A stretch of DNA of 64,000 nucleotides, taken from NCBI GenBank assembly GCA_035647615.1, contig DASRND010000036.1:62001-126000 (forward strand). The letters are read 5' to 3'. Below, one piece after another: positions 43,111-51,229 of the stretch. Position 1 is the stretch's first letter. Each line of letters begins with the position of its first letter. This DNA is from Bacteroidales bacterium. Lineage in GTDB: Bacteria; Bacteroidota; Bacteroidia; Bacteroidales; 4484-276. The notes beneath the pieces were generated by a model. That model did no database searches and was not told the DNA's origin. It saw only the letters and a list, made by a program, of their open reading frames with translations. The position numbers and the translations under genes were made by a program.

Positions 43111-44385
43111 CTATGCTTTCGGTGGGCGTGGCTTGCGCTTTTGGCGTGAAACACTTTTGCTGGCTGGTTTTTTACGAAATGGTTTACCGCCGCCAGCTCT
43201 ACCACGATCACCTCCAAAGCTCCGATTCGACACTTCATATTTTGGTCCCTCGCCCAGTTCTTCGGGAAGCGGCATCTTGCGCACCTCGCTGCCGATGAGT
43301 TTTTCTATCTTTTGAAAGTTACGCACTTCTTTCTGATTGATAAAAGTGATGGCAATACCAGTTTTTTCGGCACGGGCAGTACGACCCACGCGGTGTACAT
43401 AATCTTCGGCATCTTGTGGCACATTGTAGTTGAGCACCAGACTGATGTCATCCACATCAATGCCTCGGGAAACAATATCGGTGGCTACAAGAATGCGCGT
43501 GTGACGATTTTTAAAATCATTGAGAACCTCTTTGCGCACGTTTTGGTCCAGGTCGGAATGGATGGCGCTCACGTCCATCTTCATTCGCTTGAGCTCCTTT
43601 TCGAGGTCTTTCACACTGGATTTAGTAGCTGAAAAAATTAATATCGAAGCAAGTTCTTTTTTATCATGTATCAAAGTCTTGAGCAGTTTTGTCTTCTGGC
43701 TGTCGTGCACCAGATAGGCAGCCTGCAGAACATTCTCGGCAGGTTTCGATACTTCCAGACTGATCTCCACGGGATCGTGCATTACCTTTCGCGCCATCTG
43801 TCGAATCTCCTCGGGCATGGTAGCCGAAAACATCAGCGTTTGTCGCTCCTTGGGCAGGAAGCTAATGATGCGCTGGATGTCGGGCAAAAAGCCCATGTCG
43901 AGCATACGGTCGGCTTCGTCGAGGATTAGGCAGCTTAGCTTGTCCAACTTTACATAACCCAGGTTAAGATGCGAAATCAAGCGGCCGGGAGTAGCAACGA
44001 TCACATCTGCACCTTCTTTAACAGCTTTTTTCTCAATTTCAAAATCTGCACCGGTACCTCCCCCATAGACTGCGAGAGAACTTATGCCGGCGTAATAAGC
44101 AAGGCCTTCGAAATGTTGGTCGAGTTGCACGGCAAGCTCGCGTGTGGGGGCGATGACCAGTGCGCGGATGCTGTGGCCGCCGGAAGAATGCGTCAGCAGG
44201 TTATGAAGCAGTGGCAACACATAAGCGGCGGTTTTGCCGGTGCCTGTCTGTGCGCAGGCTATCACATCTTTTTGCGCCATGATGTGCGGAATGGCTTGCT
44301 CCTGAACAGTTGTGGGTATTTCGTAGCCAATGGCTTCTATGCCTTCCATCACGGCATCATGCAGTTTGAAATCAGAAAAAGTCAA
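43111..44385 (-). CDS. DEAD-box RNA helicase
   Basis: A 424-residue RhlE-type helicase: Q-motif region (IGYEIPTTVQEQAIP), motif I AQTGTGKT, PTRELA, GGTGAD, motif II DEAD, motif III SAT, and motifs IV-VI ending HRVGRTAR. The C-terminus is basic and glycine-rich (GGDRGRAGGGKPFRKKPASK...), typical for RNA-remodelling helicases in ribosome biogenesis or cold adaptation. It is upstream of the cyclase-like gene on the same strand but that gene has its own promoter. Confidence 0.94.
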   Translation of the reverse strand: MTFSDFKLHDAVMEGIEAIGYEIPTTVQEQAIPHIMAQKDVIACAQTGTGKTAAYVLPLLHNLLTHSSGGHSIRALVIAPTRELAVQLDQHFEGLAYYAGISSLAVYGGGTGADFEIEKKAVKEGADVIVATPGRLISHLNLGYVKLDKLSCLILDEADRMLDMGFLPDIQRIISFLPKERQTLMFSATMPEEIRQMARKVMHDPVEISLEVSKPAENVLQAAYLVHDSQKTKLLKTLIHDKKELASILIFSATKSSVKDLEKELKRMKMDVSAIHSDLDQNVRKEVLNDFKNRHTRILVATDIVSRGIDVDDISLVLNYNVPQDAEDYVHRVGRTARAEKTGIAITFINQKEVRNFQKIEKLIGSEVRKMPLPEELGEGPKYEVSNRSFGGDRGRAGGGKPFRKKPASKSVSRQKRKPRPPKA

Positions 44386-44534
44386 TAGTACTCCTTTGTT
44401 TTACAGGTTGATATTTATTCATCAACAATTTTGCGCAAAGCTAAGTTTAAAACAGCTTTGCCGGATAAGATAAGAAAAATTGTAATCAATTAAATTAAAA
44501 AAAAGAATATCAAATAAAGCCTGCCCTGCGGTGA

Positions 44535-44583
44535 TTACGGTGGCTGAGCCTGTCGAAGTCAACCTGTCGAAACCAGCCTTTCG
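44535..44583. repeat. Dispersed intergenic repeat, copy B
   Basis: GGTGGCTGAGCCTGTCGAAG followed by GTCGAAACCAGCCTTTCG (44566-44583). It shares the GTCGAAACCAGCCT core with copy A (42043-42092). Both lie in gaps at the 3' ends of minus-strand genes. Confidence 0.5.
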
Positions 44584-44639
44584 AAAGGAACATCGAATAC
44601 CAAATTTTGTAGTAAAGGACTTGACATTTCCAATCTATT

Positions 44640-45596
44640 TTATATCCCCTCAAAAGGATGCACTCTATCGAAATCCGGATTATAATTAGCTCCGCTCTCC
44701 AACTCCTGGATAAAACCATTGCGGAAGCCCAGTTCATCAAAAGCTTCGAGTACCTGGCGATACTCCTCCTGAGTGATGCCACGGTTGAGTCCGGCAAAAT
44801 GTTGTACAGCCAGCGTGGGCGCATACTGCGACATCAGCGAGATGTGGATAGATGTAGAAATTTCTTCGGCCAGAAAGCGCAATGCCGCCACACTATTTTC
44901 GATTTGTCCGGGCAACACCAGATGCCGAACCAAAATTCCACTTGTAGCCACACCCTCCTCGTCGGTGATGAGTGAAGAGCCTTTCTGGCGGTACATTTCG
45001 CGCAAAGCTTTCATGGCAACTTCGGGATAATCTTTTGCCCGCGAATAACGCTTTGCCAGCGCAGCATCCAAATATTTAAAATCAGGTAGATAAACATCCA
45101 CGATGTTTTCGAGGCTGCGCAGGGTTTCCACCCGATCATACGCATTGGTATTATAAACGATAACCGGATTTCGTCCCAAATCTTTCAGCGCCGTCACAAT
45201 CATCTTCACGTGCGGCACATAATGCGACGGCGAGACAAAACCCACGCTTTTGCATCCCTGATCCAGACATTTTAAAATATCATCCACTACTACCTGAAGC
45301 GAAGGGTAGCGAACAGAATGTTTTAGTTTGTTGCTGCTGATCTGATCGTTTTGACAATAGACACACTGCAGGTTGCAATGATCAAAAAAAACGTTGCAAA
45401 TACCCGCCTCCCCTCCTATCACAGGCTCTTCACCATGATGAATACAAATGGAAGCGATATTAAAACCGGCATCGCTTCGGCACCAGCCGGCAGCTCCCGT
45501 CAGCCGATCCACGTTGCATTGGCGCGGGCACAGCGAACAATTTTGAAATGGCTCCAGAAAATGAGTGTAATCAGCCTCAACAATAGATTTCATCAT
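44640..45596 (-). CDS. Radical SAM protein (PflA-like, COG1313 type)
   Basis: A 318-residue radical SAM enzyme with the cluster motif C74-x3-C78-x2-C81 (HCNLQCVYC). Four more cysteines in the N-terminal ~40 residues (C20, C23, C27, C39: NCSLCPRQC...GWC) could bind a second cluster or zinc. GYVSPSHYVPH-like and VYNTNAYDR segments follow. The pattern resembles proteins annotated as putative pyruvate-formate-lyase-activating enzymes; no glycyl radical enzyme is nearby, so the substrate is unknown. It overlaps the upstream EEP gene by 4 bp. Confidence 0.85.
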   Translation of the reverse strand: MMKSIVEADYTHFLEPFQNCSLCPRQCNVDRLTGAAGWCRSDAGFNIASICIHHGEEPVIGGEAGICNVFFDHCNLQCVYCQNDQISSNKLKHSVRYPSLQVVVDDILKCLDQGCKSVGFVSPSHYVPHVKMIVTALKDLGRNPVIVYNTNAYDRVETLRSLENIVDVYLPDFKYLDAALAKRYSRAKDYPEVAMKALREMYRQKGSSLITDEEGVATSGILVRHLVLPGQIENSVAALRFLAEEISTSIHISLMSQYAPTLAVQHFAGLNRGITQEEYRQVLEAFDELGFRNGFIQELESGANYNPDFDRVHPFEGI

Positions 45597-46681
45597 GCCT
45601 CTTTTTTCCCATTTTCAATTTTCTCATCGGCCTCTTGACGATCTTCCTGGTCAGCGACAGGCGTGTCCTGCTGCAAGCGCGCAGACGGAACAAAGCAAAG
45701 GGTGACGAGGATCGGGAAGTGGTCGGAGCCTATTGATGGCAAGCGTTCCAATGAAACTATCTTAAAATCGGTGGAATGAAACAAGTGGTCGAGCGGCCAA
45801 CGCAAATACCAGTGCATGGCATTAAAAGTATTAAAAAAGCCTCTACCTTTTCGCGGATCAGCCATACCACTTATCTTTTGAAAAAGTCGTGTGGTGCCCG
45901 ACCATGCCACATCGTTGAGGTCGCCAAAAACCAGCGTTGACTCTTTATCGGGCTTTAGGCGGCGACCTGTAAGCAGCAGCTCCGCGTCACGAGGCACGGA
46001 GCTGTCGGCTTCGGTAGGACTTGGCGGCCGCGGATGCAAACAATGAATCTTTACACGCTGATCGTTGCGCAAAGTTGCATAAGCCGAGACAGAAGGAATG
46101 TCGTCCTGAATCAGATATTCCACACGCACATCATCGAGCTTTAATTTGGAATACAAATGCATCCCATAGCGATTCTCGAGCGGAACCTTTTTATTATTTG
46201 GATAATCTTTTTCTAATACTTTGAGCTGTTGCTGCCACCATTTGTTGGTTTCAAGGGTAAGCAAAATATCAGGCTTACGTTTACGCACCAAATCAACCAG
46301 AGCCTGTGCATTGCGATTGGATTGCAAGACATTGCTCACCATAATGGCAATCACATCTTTCTGATCGCACTGGCCGGCATCCAAAACTTCCTTTTTAGCT
46401 AACCGCGTGTAAGGGAAAATTTTTGTAGCCTGATAAATAATCGAAGCCACAATGCCTGCAATTATCAGATAATGCCACCAAAAAGAGAAATCATACAAAA
46501 ACAAAGCTGCCACCAACGCAACGCCAAGTAGCAGACTTATTTGTATGCGCGGGAAATCGAAGATGCGCACCCACCAATACTGAAGATTGAGGGTGGTAAT
46601 AAAAGTTGCGATAAACAACATCACAGCCGAGGCTGTGGTAATCAGCAATAAAATTTCGTAAAACGATGAGTCTGGATTCAT
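45593..46681 (-). CDS. Membrane-anchored endonuclease/exonuclease/phosphatase (EEP) family protein
   Basis: A 362-residue protein. Three N-terminal hydrophobic segments (residues ~7-30, ~45-65, ~68-90) anchor it; the EEP domain (~115-340) has ISNVL/MVSNVLQSNRN, LLTLETNKWWQQQL (metal Glu), LHPRPPSP, VFGDLNDVAWSGTT (catalytic D-N) and GSDHFPILVTL (SDH). Similar proteins act on nucleic acids or phospholipids; substrate unknown. The ATG at 46681 is preferred to the frame opening at 46720. It is first of a two-gene unit with the radical SAM gene. Confidence 0.87.
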   Translation of the reverse strand: MNPDSSFYEILLLITTASAVMLFIATFITTLNLQYWWVRIFDFPRIQISLLLGVALVAALFLYDFSFWWHYLIIAGIVASIIYQATKIFPYTRLAKKEVLDAGQCDQKDVIAIMVSNVLQSNRNAQALVDLVRKRKPDILLTLETNKWWQQQLKVLEKDYPNNKKVPLENRYGMHLYSKLKLDDVRVEYLIQDDIPSVSAYATLRNDQRVKIHCLHPRPPSPTEADSSVPRDAELLLTGRRLKPDKESTLVFGDLNDVAWSGTTRLFQKISGMADPRKGRGFFNTFNAMHWYLRWPLDHLFHSTDFKIVSLERLPSIGSDHFPILVTLCFVPSARLQQDTPVADQEDRQEADEKIENGKKEA

Positions 46682-46845
46682 ATCATTTTTTTTAAGAAAA
46701 CAGAAATTGGCTGTAGCCAAAATAACCAGATGAGTTTCCGGCTGCTAAATTATAAAAATCTGCGGAGGCATCAGTCGACTTTCAATTTTAGCTTTGGAAG
46801 TGTTTCGATTAGAATCTTGATTATTTGCAGGATGTTCGCTAAACC

Positions 46846-46862
46846 CGGCCTTTAGACCGGGG
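46846..46862. repeat. REP-like GC-rich hairpin
   Basis: CCCGGCCTTTAGACCGGG region: CCCGG...CCGGG pairs around a CCTTTAGA loop, followed by GGATAAAAGGACACAGGA and GGCGTTAGCCCTGGATTG. Its form suggests a dispersed palindromic unit, but only one copy is in the window. Confidence 0.35.
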
Positions 46863-46921
46863 GATAAAAGGACACAGGATTTTGGCGGCGTTAGCCCTGG
46901 ATTGAATCGTTGCAAAAAAAG

Positions 46922-46929
46922 TACTTTTG
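46922..46929 (+). promoter_or_regulatory. -7 promoter element of the GH47-like gene
   Basis: TACTTTTG fits TAnnTTTG, 82 bp before the ATG at 47012, leaving a ~75-nt AT-rich leader. Confidence 0.55.
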
Positions 46930-47011
46930 GCCATTGGTCAATGTCGCATCAACTAACAAATAGGACATTAAGAAAAAAGAAAGTTTATATTTTTTTATAA
47001 AAAAAAGAAAA

Positions 47012-48388
47012 ATGAGAATAAAACCTAACGTTTCAAAATCATTTTATCAAAAACTATTTCTGCTTACGCTGATTGGATTCTTCGCCATCAGGACAGCCTC
47101 TGCGCAGAATCCCGAAATGGCGGAAAAGGTGAAGGCGGAGTTTGTTCGTGCCTGGGACGATTATAAAACCTACGCCTGGCCGCACGATCTACTCAAGCCT
47201 GTTTCTCGCAGCTATTCCGACTGGTACGAGCATTCGCTGCACATATCCCCCATCGATGCCTACAGCACCATGAAGGTGATGCACTTGGAGGAGCAGGCCG
47301 CCGAGGTGGAAAAGTACGTGAAGGAGGAAGTGGATTTTGATAAAGATATTTTTGTTAAAACTTTTGAAGTCAACATCCGCATCCTCGGCGGACTGCTCAC
47401 CATGTTTGATTTTACCAACGATACAGCGCTGCTTGCCAAGGCTATCGACTTTGGTGACCGGATGCTTCCTGCTTTCGATTCGCCCACCGGCATACCATAC
47501 TATTGGGTCAACCTAAAAACCGGAGCCGTGAAAGGTGACGAAGTAAATGTTGCTGAAGCCGGCAGTTATCTTATCGAAATGGGCATGCTGAGCCACTACA
47601 CCGGCAATCCGATTTATTATCAAAAAGCCAAGGCCGCTTCGATGGCAATTTTTAGCCGCCGCTCGCCCATCGGGCTTATAGGCGAACGCATCAACATCGT
47701 CAGCGGCGAATGGACGGATGAACGAAGTCACATCGGTTGCTGCATCGACAGCTACTACGAATATCTTTGTAAAGGATCGCTACTTTTTGGCGACGAAGAG
47801 CTGGGTGATATGTGGAAGCAAAGTCTGAAAGCTATCAACAGACATCTGACCGAAAAAATAAACGGCAGATTATGGTATGGACAGGTCGACATGAACACCG
47901 GTGAAATCATTAATCGAGTGGTAACGCTCTACGACGCCTTCTTTCCGGCAGTTTTGGCTTTAAGCCAAAAAATAAATCAGGCCGCCGACTTTCAGGATTC
48001 GTGGTTTTGGCTGTGGAATAAAAATGGGCTTGAGCCAATGGTTTACGACTACGGCACCGACAGCATCACGCATCCTTCTTACGACCTGAACCCTGAGATT
48101 GTTGAGTCGGCGTATTACCTTTATTATTACACCAACGACGAAAAATACATGCAGATGAACGTCACCATTTTTGAGGATTTGCTAGAGCATTGCCGATACG
48201 ATGTCGCCTATACTTCCATTGCCAACGTAAAAACCAAAGAGCGCAGCGACGAGCTACCGACTTTTTTCTTTGCCGAAACACTCAAATATCTCTATCTGAC
48301 TTTCAGTGATGAATACGATCATTTTCTGGATGAGCACGTCCTGAGCACCGAAGCACACCCATTCAAAAAGAGTAATTTTGCCAGATAA
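47012..48388 (+). CDS. Secreted glycoside hydrolase family 47-like protein (class I alpha-1,2-mannosidase fold)
   Basis: A 458-residue exported protein (signal peptide ~1-31, ...RTASAQ). The (alpha/alpha)7-barrel pattern of GH47 is visible: FVRAWDDYKTYAWPHDLLKP, IDSYYEYLCKGSLLFGD, LNPEIVESAYYLYYYTND (E362, E365; canonical RPExxES has N for R), FFFAETLKYLYLTFSDE and the C-terminal STEAHPF (E447, Ca-binding Thr). In eukaryotes such enzymes trim Man9 glycans; bacterial members are uncommon and may degrade host or environmental mannans. Changes at the RPE position make activity uncertain. Monocistronic. Confidence 0.78.
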   Translation: MRIKPNVSKSFYQKLFLLTLIGFFAIRTASAQNPEMAEKVKAEFVRAWDDYKTYAWPHDLLKPVSRSYSDWYEHSLHISPIDAYSTMKVMHLEEQAAEVEKYVKEEVDFDKDIFVKTFEVNIRILGGLLTMFDFTNDTALLAKAIDFGDRMLPAFDSPTGIPYYWVNLKTGAVKGDEVNVAEAGSYLIEMGMLSHYTGNPIYYQKAKAASMAIFSRRSPIGLIGERINIVSGEWTDERSHIGCCIDSYYEYLCKGSLLFGDEELGDMWKQSLKAINRHLTEKINGRLWYGQVDMNTGEIINRVVTLYDAFFPAVLALSQKINQAADFQDSWFWLWNKNGLEPMVYDYGTDSITHPSYDLNPEIVESAYYLYYYTNDEKYMQMNVTIFEDLLEHCRYDVAYTSIANVKTKERSDELPTFFFAETLKYLYLTFSDEYDHFLDEHVLSTEAHPFKKSNFAR

Positions 48389-48457
48389 ATTTTTAAATTT
48401 TAGAATATTTGATTCTTAAGAACATGGAGGAATTCTTTCTTTTTACCTCACCCCCGA

Positions 48458-48479
48458 CCCCTCTCCAATTGGAGAGGGG
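48458..48479. repeat. 22-bp perfect palindrome in the kdsA leader region
   Basis: CCCCTCTCCAATTGGAGAGGGG is a perfect 11+11 palindrome in the 286-bp gap between the GH47 gene and kdsA, within the phrase CACCCCCGACCCCTCTCC that looks like a dispersed genomic repeat. No T-run follows, so it is not an obvious terminator. Confidence 0.7.
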
Positions 48480-48674
48480 AGCACAACTGCCGGGCTTTAT
48501 CCGAGTTCGCCAGGCAGAGCGCTTCGTTTGGATTTCCTGCTTTTCAATGAAAGATAGCCCCTTCTTCAACATCTGGAGGAAATGGTTGGGACATTTCAGA
48601 AAACTGATATTGGAATCGCTACAATCTGACGCAAGTATAATCACCAAAGCATTTATTAATTTACTCCCGAAATC

Positions 48675-49493
48675 ATGATGACCCTCGATAAAATTCCACA
48701 AATAAAACATCTCCCCATCGGGAACTTCTTTTTGATGGCCGGCCCGTGCGTCATCGAAAATCACGAAACACCGTATGCTATTGTTGAGCATATTATCGAA
48801 ATCACCAACCGACTGGGAATTCCCTACATTTTTAAGGCGTCGTATCGCAAAGCCAACCGCTCCCGTATGGATAGTTTCATGGGCATTGGCGACGAAGCTG
48901 CACTTCGCATCCTCGCCGACATCCGCAAGCGCTATCAGGTGCCGGTAGTAACGGATATTCATTCGGCTGCCGAGGCTGAAATGGCTGCTGAATATGTTGA
49001 CATTCTGCAGATTCCCGCTTTTTTGTGTCGTCAGACCGACCTGCTGGTGGCAGCTGCAAAAACGCAGCGAACCATCAACATCAAAAAGGGACAGTTTCTT
49101 TCGGGTGCAAGCATGCGTTTTGCAGTGGAAAAAGTTCGCGAAGCAGGCAACGAAAAGGTGATGCTCACCGAACGCGGCAGCATGTTTGGCTATCAGGATT
49201 TAGTTGTGGATTTCCGCAACATTCCGGAGATGAAGAAGAACCAGGTTCCTGTGGTGCTCGACTGCACCCATTCGCTGCAGCAGCCAAACCAACAGGAAGG
49301 CGTTACGGGTGGACGTCCCGACCTGATCGAAACCATTGCCAAAGCCGGCATCGCTGCTGGAGCCGACGGATTGTTTATCGAAACGCACCCCAATCCTGCG
49401 AAAGCCCTCTCCGACGGCGCCAATATGCTACACCTCGACCTGCTCGATGAACTTTTGCAAAAGCTTGTGCACATTAGCCTGGCGGTGAGGTAA
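48675..49493 (+). CDS. kdsA: 3-deoxy-8-phosphooctulonate synthase
   Basis: A 272-residue class I DAHP-like aldolase condensing PEP and arabinose 5-phosphate to Kdo-8-phosphate for lipopolysaccharide. Family blocks: FFLMAGPCVIENHE, FKASYRKANRSRMDSF, VPVVTDIHSAAEAEMAAEYV, LTERGSMFGYQDLVVDFRNI and GADGLFIETHPNPAKALSDG. Length is typical. Start is ATG at 48675 (or 48678). It shows the cell has Kdo-type LPS, consistent with the GT9 and LptF/G genes. Confidence 0.96.
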   Translation: MMTLDKIPQIKHLPIGNFFLMAGPCVIENHETPYAIVEHIIEITNRLGIPYIFKASYRKANRSRMDSFMGIGDEAALRILADIRKRYQVPVVTDIHSAAEAEMAAEYVDILQIPAFLCRQTDLLVAAAKTQRTINIKKGQFLSGASMRFAVEKVREAGNEKVMLTERGSMFGYQDLVVDFRNIPEMKKNQVPVVLDCTHSLQQPNQQEGVTGGRPDLIETIAKAGIAAGADGLFIETHPNPAKALSDGANMLHLDLLDELLQKLVHISLAVR

Positions 49494-49563
49494 TGATTGT
49501 TTACAAAAGGTAACACCCTCCCCCAAAAACCTGCTCGTAACTACCTGCAAAGAGTTATTTGAC

Positions 49564-49571
49564 TACTTTTG
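49564..49571 (+). promoter_or_regulatory. -7 promoter element of the aminotransferase gene
   Basis: TACTTTTG fits TAnnTTTG, 48 bp before the ATG at 49619. Confidence 0.6.
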
Positions 49572-49618
49572 TTTGTCGAAAAAGAGTACAATTATTCATG
49601 TTTTAAAATATTGATATA

Positions 49619-50935
49619 ATGAAAGATACGCCCATAAACTATGAGCTTGTAAAAGAAACCATCCGCAAAAGCGGACTACCTAAAGTTGGTAACGCCTCCA
49701 TCCGGGAAATTAAAAAACTTATCGATCAGCTCGAGAAAGCTACCGGCGAGCGCTACGTTCGCATGGAGATGGGAATACCCGGACTGCCGCCCACACAAAT
49801 TGGCGTAGATGCACAAAAAGCAGCCCTCGACAAAGGAGTGGCCGCTATCTATCCCGACATCTTTGGCATTGCTCCGCTGAAAGGACAAATTTCACAATTT
49901 GTCAAAAATTTCATGGGCATCGACGTGAGTCCGGAAGGCTGTCTACCAACTGTTGGATCGATGCAGGGAAGCTTTGCTGCTTTTATGACCCTCAACCGCA
50001 TGCATGCCGACCGCGAAGGAACATTGTTTATCGACCCCGGTTTCCCGGTACACAAACAGCAGCTCCGCGTATTGGGTCAGGGATGGGAATCGTTTGACGT
50101 TTACAATTACCGTGGCGACAAGCTTCACGATAAACTCGAATCGTATCTTAAAACAGGTAAGATTTGCACCATTTTATATTCCAACCCCAACAACCCATCC
50201 TGGATTTGCTTTACAGAAAAAGAACTGCAAACCATCGGCGAACTGGCCAACAAGTACAATGTAATTGTAATAGAAGACCTGGCCTATTTTGCTATGGACT
50301 TCCGTAAAGATTATTCCAAACCGGGAGTTCCGCCCTATCAGCCTACGGTGGCAAGATACACCGACAGCTATGTACTTCTGATTTCCAGTTCAAAAGCATT
50401 CAGCTATGCCGGCGAAAGAATTGGTATGATGGTGCTTTCCGACAAGCTTTTCAACACCACTGCTCCTGACCTGAAACGCTATTACAAATCGACAAATGTT
50501 GGCTACGCCATCGTCTTCGAAACTCTCTACTCGCTAAGCTCCGGCACAAACCACTCGGCACAATATGCGCTGACTGCAATCCTGAAAGCCGCTAACAATG
50601 GCGAATTGGATTTTGTCGAAATCGTCAAAGAATATGGCGAGAAAGCGAAGATTATGAAGAAATTATTCACCAACAATGGTTTTTATATCGTTTATGACAA
50701 AGACGAAGACCAGGATATCGCCGACGGGTTTTACTTCACCTTTGCTTATCCCGGCATGACCGGCGCCGAGCTGCTGGAAGAGATGCTCTATTATGGCGTT
50801 TCAGCCATTACCCTCGACATCACCGGAAGCGAACGCCATGAGGGCATCCGCGCATGCGTGTCGCTGGTAAACCGCAACCAGTTTGGTGACCTCGAAAATC
50901 GCCTGAAGAAGTTTCATGCAGACCACAAGAAATAA
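49619..50935 (+). CDS. Fold-type I PLP-dependent aminotransferase (class I/II)
   Basis: A 438-residue aminotransferase. The PLP lysine is in SSSKAFSYAGERIG; ILYSNPNNPSW and VIEDLAYFAMD give the Asn and Asp of the cofactor pocket, and the C-terminal GIRACVSLVNRN holds the carboxylate-binding Arg. The N-terminal ~60 residues include a tail not usual in AspC-type enzymes. Substrate unknown: aspartate-, aromatic- or alanine-type are all possible. Monocistronic with its own -7 element. Confidence 0.85.
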   Translation: MKDTPINYELVKETIRKSGLPKVGNASIREIKKLIDQLEKATGERYVRMEMGIPGLPPTQIGVDAQKAALDKGVAAIYPDIFGIAPLKGQISQFVKNFMGIDVSPEGCLPTVGSMQGSFAAFMTLNRMHADREGTLFIDPGFPVHKQQLRVLGQGWESFDVYNYRGDKLHDKLESYLKTGKICTILYSNPNNPSWICFTEKELQTIGELANKYNVIVIEDLAYFAMDFRKDYSKPGVPPYQPTVARYTDSYVLLISSSKAFSYAGERIGMMVLSDKLFNTTAPDLKRYYKSTNVGYAIVFETLYSLSSGTNHSAQYALTAILKAANNGELDFVEIVKEYGEKAKIMKKLFTNNGFYIVYDKDEDQDIADGFYFTFAYPGMTGAELLEEMLYYGVSAITLDITGSERHEGIRACVSLVNRNQFGDLENRLKKFHADHKK

Positions 50936-51101
50936 AGCTTCAACAAAAAGCAAATTCCAAATGACAAATAAACGGGAGTCTGAATCGTAGGGTGATTTCC
51001 ATACCTAAAAATTTATGCTCACAGCACACAAATTTCAGCAACAGATTCCCTAATAACAATAAACCTCAAAGACGGTGCGGCGCGGAGAAAACAAAAATAC
51101 C

Positions 51102-51164
51102 TCTGTGTCTCCCCGTCTTTGCGGTTTTTATAATAAAACGCTGTGTCTCTCCGCCTCTGCGGTT
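51102..51164. repeat. Two imperfect direct repeats in an intergenic region
   Basis: CTGTGTCTCCCCGTCTTTGC plus GGTT (near 51103-51126) and CTGTGTCTCTCCGCCTCTGC plus GGTT (near 51141-51164) differ at a few bases. They lie upstream of the GT4 gene in an otherwise empty 290-bp gap. Confidence 0.5.
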
Positions 51165-51205
51165 AGTTCTAAAAAAATCATCTGCATCTCTATACGAAAA
51201 TCCCC

Positions 51206-51213
51206 TACCTTTG
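51206..51213 (+). promoter_or_regulatory. -7 promoter element of the GT4 gene
   Basis: TACCTTTG fits TAnnTTTG, 17 bp before the GTG start at 51230. Confidence 0.55.
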
Positions 51214-51229
51214 CGGCAAAACAAAAGCC

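Noticed and set aside
42109-44385. A Pycsar-type defense operon around the cyclase-like gene
   Set aside because: No cyclic-nucleotide-binding effector, TIR or membrane-pore gene adjoins it; neighbours are a DEAD-box helicase and DUF4294.
48409-48678. 89-codon plus-strand frame between the GH47 gene and kdsA
   Set aside because: Crosses the 22-bp palindrome and shows no coding pattern; stops 1-4 bp past the kdsA start.
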